Shown: positions 1 to 8,406, counted from the first letter of the stretch. The stretch is DNA of 64,000 bases from Nitrospiraceae bacterium (GCA_019637075.1 JAHBWI010000001.1:434001-498000); one strand, 5' to 3'. Numbers and translations: made by a program. Notes: a model not told the origin generated them from the letters alone.

Positions 1-374
1 TCATTCGCTTCGTCGAAGAGGCGGTCGATTCCCGCTTGATTATCCCCGCCCTGAATCGCGCTCTTCATCGCCAAAGCAATCACGACGTTGACGACATTGG
101 GCATCCCCAGCAACAACACCGCCTGGCGCAGCGACTCGACCTTTTTCGGCAACCCAAACAAGGGAGAGTTGATGGTTTTTAACACCGCCGCCGCCACACT
201 CAGGTCCCGTTCGATAATGCGAGCCACAGCCTCCACGTTGGGATCCGGCTTGGCCCGCTCGCGATTGATCTCAAGCAGCGTCGCCGGTTGAGGCGGCAAC
301 GTCACCCCCTCCAGGATCTCCATGGCAGAATCTTCCGTCAGCTTCCGCAATACCACCGTCTTGTCCTGTTTCAT
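1..374 (-). CDS. HDOD domain protein (partial, C-terminus beyond left edge)
   Basis: The first 124 residues are present and the gene runs off the left edge with no stop. Residues ~23-110 carry the HDOD signature: a PPQP turn, a long helix with NVEAVARIIERD, then LSVAAAVLKTINSPLFG and an LRQAVLLLGM helix. HDOD proteins are HD-related but usually lack the metal ligands, and they act in signalling or cell-cycle control, often joined to EAL or other output domains. The output part is not visible here, so the specific role is unknown. The ATG at 374 is preceded by AAGGACAG as a reasonable ribosome site. Only the 5' end is in view, so neither total length nor domain fusion can be judged. Confidence 0.85.
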   Translation of the reverse strand, partial: MKQDKTVVLRKLTEDSAMEILEGVTLPPQPATLLEINRERAKPDPNVEAVARIIERDLSVAAAVLKTINSPLFGLPKKVESLRQAVLLLGMPNVVNVVIALAMKSAIQGGDNQAGIDRLFDEAN

Positions 375-548
375 CGCCTGTCCTTGTCAACGATGCAATA
401 TCGTTATTTATCGGTTCAGAAATGAATGTCCGTGGTCCAATTCCCCTGGCCACATTATTTCGCCATAGACACTCCCTTTTTGACAAAACTAAATTGATTT
501 TTTGCAGGCACGGCTCAGCACAGGCACAGCACGCCGGCGAACGCTTCA

Positions 549-716
549 CGGAGTCGCTCTTCGTTCTGACCATTCCGCGCGAATCTTTCGGACCTGCTCC
601 AGCGACTCAAACACCTACCCAGTGAGCGCTTCGGTACGATGGAGCCGATTGAACCGTTCGATGAAGGCATTCCGATCCGGTTTCCCTGGTTGGATAGGCC
701 GGAGTTCGATCCCGCG
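549..716 (-). pseudogene. IS3-family transposase (OrfB) remnant
   Basis: Read on the minus strand with the stops at 717-719, one inside and 546-548 ignored, this stretch gives RGIELRPIQPGKPDRNAFIE, then RFNRLHRTEALTG, a TAG stop, VFESLEQVR. That is the C-terminal part of the rve integrase core of IS3-family OrfB, including the glutamate of the DDE triad in NAFIERFN. It is bounded by stops and lacks the rest of the transposase and any terminal inverted repeats I can see. It is a decayed fragment of about 56 codons in the 526-base gap between the HDOD gene and the symporter. The remainder of that gap (375-548 and 717-900) shows no convincing gene. Confidence 0.8.
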
Positions 717-900
717 TTACGCACCCAGCCTCTAGGCTGGTACAACCGGGGCAGGTCAGCACCACGTGCACTGTATCCATTTCGCCCGCGCTGAATCAGA
801 TCTGGTACTATCCCCCAGCCTGTGTCTGGTGACCTGAGCATGACCTCAACGGCACGGATGGCGCGTGACCTGAACCACACAACAGCCGGAGTACCAGTTC

Positions 901-2145
901 GTGGACGACAAGACCCTGGAGAACACGACCACCGCAACGTCGCCTGCAGGCCTCCTGGCAGCATGGCACAACCTCCCGCTGTATGGACGCATTGTGATCG
1001 GCCTGGTCTTCGGCGTCCTGGCAGGGCTGATGTTGGGCAGCCAGGCGGCCGTCCTGGCGGTGCCGGGGAAGCTGGTGCTGCGCCTCTTGGGTGCGCTGGC
1101 GCCGCCGCTGATCCTTGCGGCAATCGTGCACACGTTCATGACGACGCGCCTCGGCGGTCCGCTTGCAGCTCGCCTTCCATGGCTGTTGTTCTTGAACACG
1201 TTGGTCGCGATCACCGTGGGACTGACCGTCGCCAACATCATCCGGCCGGGACAGGGTGCGGGGCTTACGCCGTCGCCATTGCCCACCGAGACTGCGCATG
1301 CGGGGAATCCGCTGGTCGTCTTTTTCGACAATGTGCCCAAGAGCTTGCTGGGACCGCTGGGTGACGATGGGAAAGTCATCGGGGTCATCTTCGTCGCCGT
1401 GGCATTCGGGATGGCGTTACGCGATGAACGCCACCGTCCTCTCGGCACGGTCGAGCACCTTGTCGAACTCGTTCTGGAGTCCCTAATCAAGATTTTGCAT
1501 TGGATCATCGCCGTGGTCCCGCTGGCCGTCTTCGGCATCGTGGCCAGCATCGTGGGCACGGAAGGCTTCGCGCAGTTCCAGGCGCTGGGCGTCTTTGTGC
1601 TGAGCGTGCTGCTCGCGCTCGCGATCCAGGCGGCCTATTACCTCGTGCGCATCCGCTTCGGGTCTTGGGTCTCCCCGGCATTGTTGATACGCGGAGGACG
1701 GGACGCGCTGGTCATGGCCTTCTCCACCGCCAGTTCAACGGCCACGATGCCGGTGACGTACATCGCACTGAAGGAACGCGTGGGCCTGCGTGAGCAATCC
1801 GCCAGAATGGGAGCGCTCGTCGGCGCGAATTTCAACAACGACGGCACCGCGCTCTACGAGGCCATGGCGGCGTTATTTATCGCCCAAATGATCGGAATGG
1901 ATCTCAGCCTGTCTCAGCAAGTGATGGTGGTACTGACCAGCGTCATTGCCTCGGTCGGCGCCGCTGGAATTCCAGAAGCAGGCCTCGTCACGATGACCAT
2001 GGTCTTCACAGCCGTCGGGCTACCCGTGCAGTACATCCCGGTCCTGCTGACCGTCGATTGGTTTCTCGACCGCTGCCGGACGGCCATCAACGTCATGGGT
2101 GATATGAATGTCAGCTGTCTGTTGGATGGGAAGCAGAAGGAATGA
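901..2145 (+). CDS. Dicarboxylate/amino acid:cation symporter (DAACS/SLC1 family)
   Basis: A 414-residue polytopic inner-membrane protein of the Na+(H+)-coupled glutamate/dicarboxylate transporter family (GltP/DctA type). Family landmarks are in order: the serine-rich hairpin AFSTASSTATMPV at ~277-289, the TM7 motif GANFNNDGTALYE (NMDGT-like) at ~312-324, the second hairpin ASVGAAGIPEAG at ~354-365, and the TM8 substrate-binding stretch DWFLDRCRTAINVMGD at ~389-404. Length matches the family. The GTG start has a CCGGAG site about 7 bases upstream. The substrate (glutamate, aspartate, succinate or another) cannot be told from these motifs alone. It stands alone and is convergent with the next gene. 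Confidence 0.9.
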   Translation: MDDKTLENTTTATSPAGLLAAWHNLPLYGRIVIGLVFGVLAGLMLGSQAAVLAVPGKLVLRLLGALAPPLILAAIVHTFMTTRLGGPLAARLPWLLFLNTLVAITVGLTVANIIRPGQGAGLTPSPLPTETAHAGNPLVVFFDNVPKSLLGPLGDDGKVIGVIFVAVAFGMALRDERHRPLGTVEHLVELVLESLIKILHWIIAVVPLAVFGIVASIVGTEGFAQFQALGVFVLSVLLALAIQAAYYLVRIRFGSWVSPALLIRGGRDALVMAFSTASSTATMPVTYIALKERVGLREQSARMGALVGANFNNDGTALYEAMAALFIAQMIGMDLSLSQQVMVVLTSVIASVGAAGIPEAGLVTMTMVFTAVGLPVQYIPVLLTVDWFLDRCRTAINVMGDMNVSCLLDGKQKE

Positions 2146-2254
2146 CCCTCGGAATCGTGCGTCTCGCCCGCTCCGGTGAGCCTCGGCCCAGGCAAGAAGC
2201 GGTTCCAGGAATCATTTCAGCTGCTCCACACCAAATATGTCTGTCGTCTCTCCC

Positions 2255-3001
2255 CTACTGGTTCTGTGTAGGACTGGCTGTAGCAGAATGATCACCGGAC
2301 TTGCGTAGTTCTCCAAGAGTCTGAGCAGACTGCTTTTCTGCGGCACTATCGGGCTGAAATCTCCAATCGCGGAAAGAAAACTCATCGGGCAGTGAAGAAG
2401 CTTTAGTGCCCTTCCAGGTTCCATAACATCTGAACGACCGCTCACCTCCGCTTTCGCTCATTGTGATGTCGTACTTGAGCGCATCGACAGATGTTCGTAC
2501 TACCGTTCCCTGAAAAGACTTACGCTCATATGTTGTCGCAAAATTTGTTTCTGTGTAAGGGATTTGCTCGATACCCCCAGGAAATGCGCTCATGAGTGGG
2601 CCCAGAGCTGGAGCCAGCCCGTATCCAATCATCATAAATGGGTTTTTCGCCGGCGACGACAACTCCTCTTCCGTCAAACCGAAGTATGCTGACACGATTG
2701 GGGAATGCACCTGGAGCAACTTCTTCACTGTAGATGGTTGATGCAGCTCGACCAGAAGGTCCCAATTTTCAAATACAGCAAAGCGGACAAATCCCGCTTT
2801 ATGCGTGTCGGGGTTGGTGAAATGCATGGTCACTTCCCCAAATTGACTCCATGCTGGGAAGGCAGGCTTGGTTGTGTCGCCGGCCCCACTGACAGTGATT
2901 CGTAGTGTGAGTGTCCAGAGGACTATCCCTACCAGAGCACACACAAGCCGAATCGTTCCTACGATCTTGGGCGACAATTTCAGTGGTCTGTCCTCCTGCA
3001 A
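2255..3001 (-). CDS. Hypothetical membrane-anchored exported protein
   Basis: 248 residues, no family recognised. Residues ~12-36 form a hydrophobic segment (IVGTIRLVCALVGIVLW) that could be a signal anchor. The rest is soluble and would face the periplasm. The C-terminal ~30 residues are polar and low in structure. The start is uncertain: 3001 is a TTG, and an AGGAGG lies just inside, followed by in-frame CTG (2983) and TTG (2977). The true protein may therefore begin eight residues later as MSPKIVGT. The gene is AT-richer than its neighbours, which may mark a recent arrival. It is convergent with the symporter and lies 36 bases downstream of the next gene on the same strand. Confidence 0.55.
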   Translation of the reverse strand: MQEDRPLKLSPKIVGTIRLVCALVGIVLWTLTLRITVSGAGDTTKPAFPAWSQFGEVTMHFTNPDTHKAGFVRFAVFENWDLLVELHQPSTVKKLLQVHSPIVSAYFGLTEEELSSPAKNPFMMIGYGLAPALGPLMSAFPGGIEQIPYTETNFATTYERKSFQGTVVRTSVDALKYDITMSESGGERSFRCYGTWKGTKASSLPDEFSFRDWRFQPDSAAEKQSAQTLGELRKSGDHSATASPTQNQ

Positions 3002-3037
3002 CTCGATCAGACGTCAGCTGGTTCGTCGGCGCGACAC

Positions 3038-3529
3038 CTAGAGTCGAGGGAGCATCACTTTCACCAACCCCATGAGCGTGTCGCGGTTCGGACTGCCCTC
3101 CACGGTGAAGATCGTCGTGCCCGTGCGACCGATGAAGACCCCGCCTTTGAGTGTGCCGGTGTAGTCTCGATACTTGGCCTCATCGACCAGGCCCTTGATC
3201 TCTTCCGCCGGTTTGCCACCGCCATAGGCGTTCATCGTCTCGACCATATAGGCCACTTTGGCCTTGGTCATGTCGCCGAGGGGCGCGACGCGAAGCATCA
3301 CGTTGCGGCCGGCACCGGCGTTCCAGACACAATTGTCACCGTCCCGGCCATCGGGACCGGATGCACCCTGATCGATGGTCACCGATGCATTCAAGGCCTT
3401 GGAGACCTCCTGCACCGTCAGCAGGTCACAGGCCGACTTGGTGGGGCCGGCCCCGGCGCCTACGCTCCACCATCCTGCCTCGATACAGAGCAGGCTTATT
3501 AACGCGATGATGAGGACTCTGGCGTTCAT
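3038..3529 (-). CDS. Secreted hypothetical protein (DUF3558-like appearance)
   Basis: 163 residues with a clear Sec signal peptide (MNARVLIIALISLLCIEAGW, cleavage near the alanine-glycine stretch at ~25). The mature part starts with a CDLLTVQEVSKAL motif and has a second cysteine in DNCVWNA, a pattern seen in DUF3558-type secreted proteins where the two cysteines probably pair. It ends with a glycine-rich strand/turn region. The start at 3529 is chosen because a perfect AGGAGGGTG site lies 5-12 bases upstream; the reading frame stays open eight codons further but without a ribosome site. No enzymatic motif is visible. Family assignment is tentative. Confidence 0.6.
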   Translation of the reverse strand: MNARVLIIALISLLCIEAGWWSVGAGAGPTKSACDLLTVQEVSKALNASVTIDQGASGPDGRDGDNCVWNAGAGRNVMLRVAPLGDMTKAKVAYMVETMNAYGGGKPAEEIKGLVDEAKYRDYTGTLKGGVFIGRTGTTIFTVEGSPNRDTLMGLVKVMLPRL

Positions 3530-3631
3530 CACACCCTCCTGATCATTCCGCACACAACCACGTAGCCCATAGGGGAACAGGCGATGGAGAGCAGGAAACG
3601 TCGCTGGTACCCTTTCCTGCCTCTCCCCTGC

Positions 3632-3895
3632 TTAACGCCTGGCCGCTTTCCGCACCAATTGCTTTTGTCCGCGCGGCAGGTGAAACTCGCGCAGGAGCCG
3701 ACGGTAGAATTCCACCCCTTCCAGCCGTGCGATGTCGGCCGGCATCGCGACCTCAGTCAATGATTGCCCCTTCATCGGCGTGATCTGAATATGCACCGCT
3801 TTGCCCTTGCGATCTTTTGCCGGAGTGAGAATTCCTCCGCCCACGATGGTGCCCTTTTTATCCGTCAACACATGAATGGTCCGCTTGGCTTTCAT
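3632..3895 (-). CDS. Small hypothetical protein
   Basis: 87 residues, basic, with no signal peptide or membrane segment and no recognised family. The N-terminal half reads like beta strands (TIHVLTDKKGTIVGGG, then VHIQITPMKG). The C-terminal half is helical and very basic (RRLLREF to KAARR). A strong AAGGAGATC site precedes the ATG. It lies 21 bases downstream of the 100-residue gene at 3917-4219 and is probably cotranscribed from the promoter at ~4249. No function is proposed. Confidence 0.6.
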   Translation of the reverse strand: MKAKRTIHVLTDKKGTIVGGGILTPAKDRKGKAVHIQITPMKGQSLTEVAMPADIARLEGVEFYRRLLREFHLPRGQKQLVRKAARR

Positions 3896-3916
3896 TGGCG
3901 ATCTCCTTCGGAACGA

Positions 3917-4219
3917 CTAGACGTTGCCCCCGCCTTGAAGGGTGAAATGGGCGAGTTCTTCGCCGATGTTGGTCACGGTCACCGAATAGACGATGGGGTT
4001 CGGCGAACCGGGATGCAAGCGGAGGGGCTTCTTCTCTTTGGTATGCTCGGTGACCATGAGCCGGACCGGGTTGATCCCAACCCCATCGGCCATGATCCAC
4101 TGAGCCCCGAAATCCTGCCCACCCCATTCCACCTCATTGACCAGGCCCCCGAGGGCAAGATGAACGCGGATGGATTGACCGGGCGCCAGCCAAAAATCTC
4201 CGACTTGATTGAATGCCAT
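3917..4219 (-). CDS. Hypothetical beta-rich protein
   Basis: 100 residues, cytoplasmic by appearance (no signal peptide). The sequence alternates strand-like segments (DFWLAPGQSIRVHLALGGL, then VNEVEWGGQDF, QWIMADGV, IVYSVTVTNIG), giving the look of a small beta-sandwich. GAGGGAGGTCC forms a strong ribosome site before the ATG. It is the first gene of a two-gene unit with the basic 87-residue protein. No family is recognised and no function is proposed. Confidence 0.6.
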   Translation of the reverse strand: MAFNQVGDFWLAPGQSIRVHLALGGLVNEVEWGGQDFGAQWIMADGVGINPVRLMVTEHTKEKKPLRLHPGSPNPIVYSVTVTNIGEELAHFTLQGGGNV

Positions 4220-4248
4220 GAAGGACCTCCCTCTAGAAGTTCGGGCGC

Positions 4249-4254
4249 ATTATA
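4249..4254 (-). promoter_or_regulatory. Probable -10 element for the 4219/3895 gene pair
   Basis: On the minus strand a perfect TATAAT lies 30 bases upstream of the ATG at 4219. The -35 region 17 bases further up is only TTTCCC. Transcription would start near 4242, giving a short leader that contains the GAGGGAGG site. Confidence 0.5.
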
Positions 4255-4384
4255 GCGAACGAGTCTGTGCGGGGAAATCCTGATTCCTGCCGGGCTGCGG
4301 TCCCTCGCTTGGCAGGAGACCGCCTGTGCTTGCGGACGGCCGAAAATCCAGCCGCGACCGGCCCCGTTGTTGGGCGCAGTCGGG

Positions 4385-4390
4385 TACAAT
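4385..4390 (+). promoter_or_regulatory. -10-like element abutting the DCC gene start
   Basis: TACAAT ends seven bases before the ATG at 4398. If it is a working -10 element, the mRNA would begin at or within a base or two of that start codon (leaderless). No good -35 hexamer is present at the right distance, so this is only suggestive. Confidence 0.35.
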
Positions 4391-4397
4391 GACGCCC

Positions 4398-4829
4398 ATG
4401 AGACTACCGATCGATCCCACAACTCATGAATGGGCCGTGCTCGAGCGGGTTATCGTATTCGACGGGATCTGCAACTGGTGCAATGCCTGGGTAAACTTCA
4501 CTATGGCCCGCGACTACGGCCGCTTTCGCTTCGCCACCCTGCAATCCGACAAGGGGCGCCAGTTGTTGAAGACGCTGGGATTGTCTGAGCAAGACTTCGA
4601 GACGTTTCTCTTGTTGGAGCGGGGCCAGGTGTTCGTCAAATCCACCGCGGCCTTGAGGATCGCCAGGCAACTCTCCGGCTGCTGGCCGTTGCTCTCCCTC
4701 TTCATCATAGTGCCTCGCTCGCTGCGCGACGTCCTGTACGACCTCGTAGCCCGCCACCGCTATCGCCTCATGGGTAAGGCTCAATCTTGTCGTGTCCCCA
4801 CCGCCGAAGAACAACACCGCTTCGTTTGA
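4398..4829 (+). CDS. Thiol-disulfide oxidoreductase DCC family protein (DUF393)
   Basis: 143 residues from the chosen ATG. The signature VFDGICNWCNAW at ~19-30 gives the DxxCxxC motif for which the DCC family is named. It is followed by the family's F(R)FATLQSDKGRQLL stretch and a hydrophobic segment around GCWPLLSLFIIVP. Members are thioredoxin-fold-like proteins presumed to handle thiol/disulfide chemistry, with no settled substrate. Two in-frame starts compete: ATG 4389 lies inside a TACAAT element, ATG 4398 just after it. I chose 4398 because transcription from that element would exclude the first. No Shine-Dalgarno sequence is present for either. Confidence 0.8.
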   Translation: MRLPIDPTTHEWAVLERVIVFDGICNWCNAWVNFTMARDYGRFRFATLQSDKGRQLLKTLGLSEQDFETFLLLERGQVFVKSTAALRIARQLSGCWPLLSLFIIVPRSLRDVLYDLVARHRYRLMGKAQSCRVPTAEEQHRFV

Positions 4830-4987
4830 CCAATTCGAGATATCGCCCCCGTGACCGGAACGGCTGCCGCCAGGCGATCGTTCGCCCATGCAATCAGCTT
4901 CCGACATTGTCAAGGTCCGCGAAGTAGCCTGGTCCTCCGGCTCCCACTATAATGAGGGCACGGCTGGTCCTGAGAGGGGAGCGGAGC

Positions 4988-5506
4988 ATGGATATCGTCT
5001 CGCATGGTCTCTGGGGAGCCTTGGCGTTTGGACGCCGGAACCGCACGAGCTTCTGCCTCGCCTTTGCCATAGGCCTGGCGCCGGACTTGTTCTCGTTCGG
5101 CATCCTGTGGGTCGCGGCCACAATGGGCATCTCGCCGAAGCCCGATTTCAGCCAGGGCACGCCGCCGGAATCCACCATCCCGCCCTATGTGCACCATCTT
5201 TACGATGTGACCCATAGCTTTGTGGTATTCCTCGCCGTCTTCGCCCTGCTCCGGATTCTCCTGAAGCGGCCGTTGTGGGAACTCGGGGCCTGGGGTCTGC
5301 ACGTGCTGGTCGACATCCCGACTCATTCATATGCCTTCTTCCCGACGCCCTTTCTTTGGCCGCTTTCGAACTGGAAATTCGACGGCTGGCAATGGAACCA
5401 GTCAGCCGTTCTCATCCCGAACTTCACGCTGCTGCTCCTACTCTACGGCTGGTTCCTCTCGCAACAGGCCCGTCCAGTCCCCAAGCCCGAGCGAGTGAGG
5501 GAATAG
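4988..5506 (+). CDS. Membrane-bound metal-dependent hydrolase-like protein (YdjM/DUF457-like)
   Basis: 172 residues. It opens with MDIVSHGLWGALAFG, the histidine-bearing start typical of the YdjM/DUF457 membrane hydrolase group, followed by an APDLFSFG segment (conserved Asp) and further histidines (YVHHLYDVTHS, then DIPTHS) that could bind metal. Four or five hydrophobic helices alternate with these motifs. The start is placed at 4988 because GGAG lies six bases upstream; the frame is open 12 codons further without a site. TATAAT at 4948-4953 may be its -10 element. Substrate unknown. Confidence 0.7.
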   Translation: MDIVSHGLWGALAFGRRNRTSFCLAFAIGLAPDLFSFGILWVAATMGISPKPDFSQGTPPESTIPPYVHHLYDVTHSFVVFLAVFALLRILLKRPLWELGAWGLHVLVDIPTHSYAFFPTPFLWPLSNWKFDGWQWNQSAVLIPNFTLLLLLYGWFLSQQARPVPKPERVRE

Positions 5507-5790
5507 TCGCGCGCGATTCTCCGCTCCGAGGCCTGCTCGTTGACACCATTCGCAGTTCTGCGTACGCTACAGCTCCACAGGGGGTTCGCAAAGCGCCCGG
5601 TGATACGGGAACTTGCCGCAGAGAGCGAGGCCGACACCATAATTGCCGGCGGGAAACGATCGTGGCACCGTTCCACATCACCCACGGATGAGTATCACGG
5701 TGACGTCATGAGCCACGCCGAGTCTTGGAACTGCACTGTGCCAGCCGCACCGGATACAGTGGGCCATCACCATCTGAAACAGTCGGCTGC

Positions 5791-6576
5791 ATGTCTATGA
5801 GCACCCCCGTCCTGCTTCTCCTGCTGAGTCTGCTGAGCGCGACCCTTCTCTGTCTCGGCTATCTGATCTACAAAGTCCGCCGCCTGGCGCGGCTCGTCCT
5901 GCGCGAGGTGCAGGAGGATCTGCCTCGCTTCGTGAAAGGCGAGATCGAAAATTGTTACCAACAGGCTGAAGCGCTGGCCGCAGTCTTAACCGAGCTTCGG
6001 CTTCGGGCCAGTCTGCCGCCGACTCGCAATTGGGCCGCCTCGCCGGACCTCCTGCGCGAGCTCATGCGTCATGTTTCCCGTCACCGACCGCAGACCATTG
6101 TGGAATGCGGGAGCGGCGTCTCCACCATCGTCCTCGCCCGTTGCCTCGAGATCGTAGGCACAGGCCATGTCTACAGTCTCGAGCATCTTCCCGATCAAGC
6201 GGACAAAACCAGGGAAGAACTTAAGCGGCAGGGCCTCGGGGCCTGGGCGACGGTGCTGACCGCTCCGCTCTGTCTCCATCGCATCGCGGACGAGGAATTT
6301 CACTGGTATGGGATGGATGGATTGCCGGTCCCCACTTTCGACATGTTGGTGATCGACGGTCCTCCCGCGACCACTGGTCCGCTGGCGCGCTATCCTGCCG
6401 GGCCGTTGTTGTTCTGCCGGCTCGCGCCACAAGCGGCTGTCTTTCTCGATGACAGCAACCGGGACCAAGAACAAGCGATCCTGAGCCGCTGGAGGAAGGA
6501 GTTTCCCCGCCTTCACCAAGACAGTCGTCCCTGCGAGAAGGGCTGCGCCGTCCTGTGGAGCAAGGGGGACGCATAG
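5791..6576 (+). CDS. Membrane-anchored class I SAM-dependent methyltransferase
   Basis: 261 residues. An N-terminal transmembrane helix (~4-25, LLLLLLSLLSATLLCLGYLI) is followed by a basic/helical linker and then a Rossmann methyltransferase fold. The SAM motif I is TIVECGSGVSTIVLARCLE at ~105-123, with an acidic strand end in VYSLEH and the motif IV-like FDMLVIDGPPATT at ~190-202. The C-terminal FLDDSNRDQE fits this FkbM/class I-like group. Its substrate is unknown. The start could be 5791 or 5797 (MS-MSTPV); no good ribosome site is visible for either. It stands alone; the 5507-5790 spacer holds no gene I can support. Confidence 0.75.
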   Translation: MSMSTPVLLLLLSLLSATLLCLGYLIYKVRRLARLVLREVQEDLPRFVKGEIENCYQQAEALAAVLTELRLRASLPPTRNWAASPDLLRELMRHVSRHRPQTIVECGSGVSTIVLARCLEIVGTGHVYSLEHLPDQADKTREELKRQGLGAWATVLTAPLCLHRIADEEFHWYGMDGLPVPTFDMLVIDGPPATTGPLARYPAGPLLFCRLAPQAAVFLDDSNRDQEQAILSRWRKEFPRLHQDSRPCEKGCAVLWSKGDA

Positions 6577-6749
6577 CGCGCCGGCTCCTCGCTCCTTGGC
6601 AGCCTGAGCCATTCTCCGAATCACGCCCTCAGACTCTGACTCTGTTCCCCGCGTTGGTGCAGGTCCGGAGTGATGGACCAAGCCAATAGCACCGGTGACA
6701 ATGCGCGGGTTTGTTCGCCTGTCCTCCGACGACCCATCGGACTCCGTCC

Positions 6750-6890
6750 ATGGCAGCCGGCCACACGTATACCGTCACCGAGCTGTTGGACGTGAACGAG
6801 AGCCAAGATGTCGATGACCCTGCGGAAAGCCGGAGCTACATCGTGAGGGATCGCGAGTCCGGCCAGGCCATCATCAGCATGGGGAACTAG
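6750..6890 (+). CDS. Possible 46-residue protein
   Basis: A short open frame starting at ATG 6750 and ending TAG at 6890. The translation (start MAAGHTYTVTELLDVNESQD, end GQAIISMGN) has a protein-like balance with strand-turn-strand character and no cysteine or membrane segment. No clear ribosome site is seen. It occupies the middle of the 6577-6983 gap, which otherwise shows nothing. Reported as possible only. Confidence 0.35.
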   Translation: MAAGHTYTVTELLDVNESQDVDDPAESRSYIVRDRESGQAIISMGN

Positions 6891-6983
6891 CAAAACAGGC
6901 CGTCACCGCTCCCATGCGGATGCGGCGTGAGGATCGCTCGTGACGGACCGCCGCTTACGCAGCAATGGAGAGAGGACTGTTGC

Positions 6984-7604
6984 ATGCCGCACGTGTTGAT
7001 CATTCATGAAGTCGAAGCCTACCCGGCATGGAAAGTCATATTCGACCAGGCGGCCGACGTTCGAAGACGCGCCGGCGAAATCAGGTACCAACTCCTGCGT
7101 CATGACCACGACGCCAATACGATCGTGCATTTCTCTGAGTGGTCTTCGTTGGAGAATGCCCGCCGCTTCTTCGAGTCGCCGGAGTTGGTGGAAATCAGGC
7201 GGCAGGCCGGCGTCAAAGCCCCGGACTTTCTCTATCTCCAGGAGATCGAGCGAGGAGTCTTGTACCCGCACGACCGGACGGGAAGGAGGCGCGAGGTGCT
7301 CGAACTCAGACCGACCTGTGAGCAGTGCAACCGACCGTTACCGCCTGATTCGACGGACGCGCGCATCTGCTCGTACGAATGCACGTTTTGCGCTGCCTGC
7401 GTGGAATCGATCCGACACAACGTCTGCCCGAACTGTGGCGGCGGGTTCGTACCCCGACCCGTCAGGCCATCGACCAATTGGAAGGGCAATAACTGTCTCG
7501 CCCATGATCCAGCCGGCACCGCCGTCACACATCGCCCAGTCGATCCCCGCACTCACGACCTCTTCGCCGCCCGCCTGAAGGCTATTCCACCGGAAAAGCG
7601 GTAA
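6984..7604 (+). CDS. Antibiotic-biosynthesis-monooxygenase-like domain fused to DUF1272
   Basis: 206 residues. Residues 1-85 (MPHVLIIHEVEAYPAW to FLYLQE) look like a ferredoxin-like dimeric alpha/beta barrel domain of the ABM type, with the EWSSLENARRFFES helix common in that fold. From ~98 the sequence becomes a DUF1272 domain: LELRPTCEQCNRPLP, then CSYECTFCAACV and CPNCGGGF, giving eight cysteines in CxxC-type pairs, very likely zinc-binding. DUF1272 proteins are usually free-standing at about 80 residues, so the fusion is unusual. The start at 6984 follows a GAGAGGAC site; an upstream in-frame ATG at 6927 lacks one. Function unknown. Confidence 0.75.
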   Translation: MPHVLIIHEVEAYPAWKVIFDQAADVRRRAGEIRYQLLRHDHDANTIVHFSEWSSLENARRFFESPELVEIRRQAGVKAPDFLYLQEIERGVLYPHDRTGRRREVLELRPTCEQCNRPLPPDSTDARICSYECTFCAACVESIRHNVCPNCGGGFVPRPVRPSTNWKGNNCLAHDPAGTAVTHRPVDPRTHDLFAARLKAIPPEKR

Positions 7605-7666
7605 CGCCTCGACCCGGATCGGACCCCTTGGTGCTTGGTGGAGCCGGCCATGGAACGAGAAGACGG

Positions 7667-8284
7667 TTACGCCCTCCCCGCGACTGCCGGCTTGCGGGGA
7701 TCGATCTTCACGCCGGTCATCGTCCCTTCCACACTCGCAACATAGGCCCGGGCAACGGCTTCAGCCGGCATGCCCTGCGCCGGATCCATCTTGAGCCTGA
7801 TCAAGGTAGCCGTCACCCAGGGCGGACTCACGACGTTGACACGGAGCCCCCGGGGCAGTTCCAGCGCCGCCGCACGCACGAAACCTTCCAGTCCGGCATT
7901 CACCATGCTGATGGAGGCACTGCCCTTCATCGGCTCTTGGCCAAGGACGCCGCTGGTCAGGGTAAAGGACCCGCCATCGTTGATGAACTGCCGCCCGATC
8001 CGTACCAGATTGACCTGCCCCATCAGTTTATTGCCGAGCCCCACTTGAAAATCCGCATCCTTCAGATCGTCCAAACTCCCGAACTTCGCGACCCCCGCCG
8101 TGCTCACGACCGCATCAAAGACGCCGACACTGCGAAACATTTGGGTGATCGAGTCTGCCGACGCCAAATCCACTCGCAAGGCGCCGGCCTTATGCCCTAC
8201 CGCGACTACCTCATGCTTGGCCGACAAGGCCGCCGCCACCGCTGATCCGATCGTGCCCGTTGCCCCGACAAGTATCACTCGCAT
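7667..8284 (-). CDS. Short-chain dehydrogenase/reductase family protein lacking the Tyr-Lys pair
   Basis: 205 residues. The nucleotide-binding glycine motif is intact at the N-terminus (VILVGATGTIGSAVAAAL), followed by DLAS and STAGVA (NAG-like) motifs and the conserved TSGVLG strand around residue 110. At the catalytic position the expected YxxxK reads ISMVN, so both Tyr and Lys are missing. The surrounding NAGLEGFVRAAALELP is otherwise typical. Similar short, non-canonical SDRs of about 200 residues are known in proteobacteria, so this is a subfamily trait more likely than decay. Reaction unknown. Confidence 0.8.
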   Translation of the reverse strand: MRVILVGATGTIGSAVAAALSAKHEVVAVGHKAGALRVDLASADSITQMFRSVGVFDAVVSTAGVAKFGSLDDLKDADFQVGLGNKLMGQVNLVRIGRQFINDGGSFTLTSGVLGQEPMKGSASISMVNAGLEGFVRAAALELPRGLRVNVVSPPWVTATLIRLKMDPAQGMPAEAVARAYVASVEGTMTGVKIDPRKPAVAGRA

Positions 8285-8406
8285 GCCTGTCCTCCTCCGC
8301 TGTTCATGGCCGAATAGATTTCGTCATTCACGTGTTGCGCAGAGTATTCGGGGAGCAACGCCTGATGCAAGCAGCAACACGCTGAGGGAATGATCCAGGA
8401 ACAGCA

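Noticed and set aside
515-1123. 202-residue minus-strand frame before and into the symporter gene
   Set aside because: Low-complexity Arg/Pro/Ala-rich translation, overlaps a well-supported gene, and its left part is the wrong frame of the IS3 remnant.
5540-5800. 86-residue plus-strand frame before the methyltransferase gene
   Set aside because: No ribosome site, no domain, overlaps the methyltransferase start, and composition does not look like protein.
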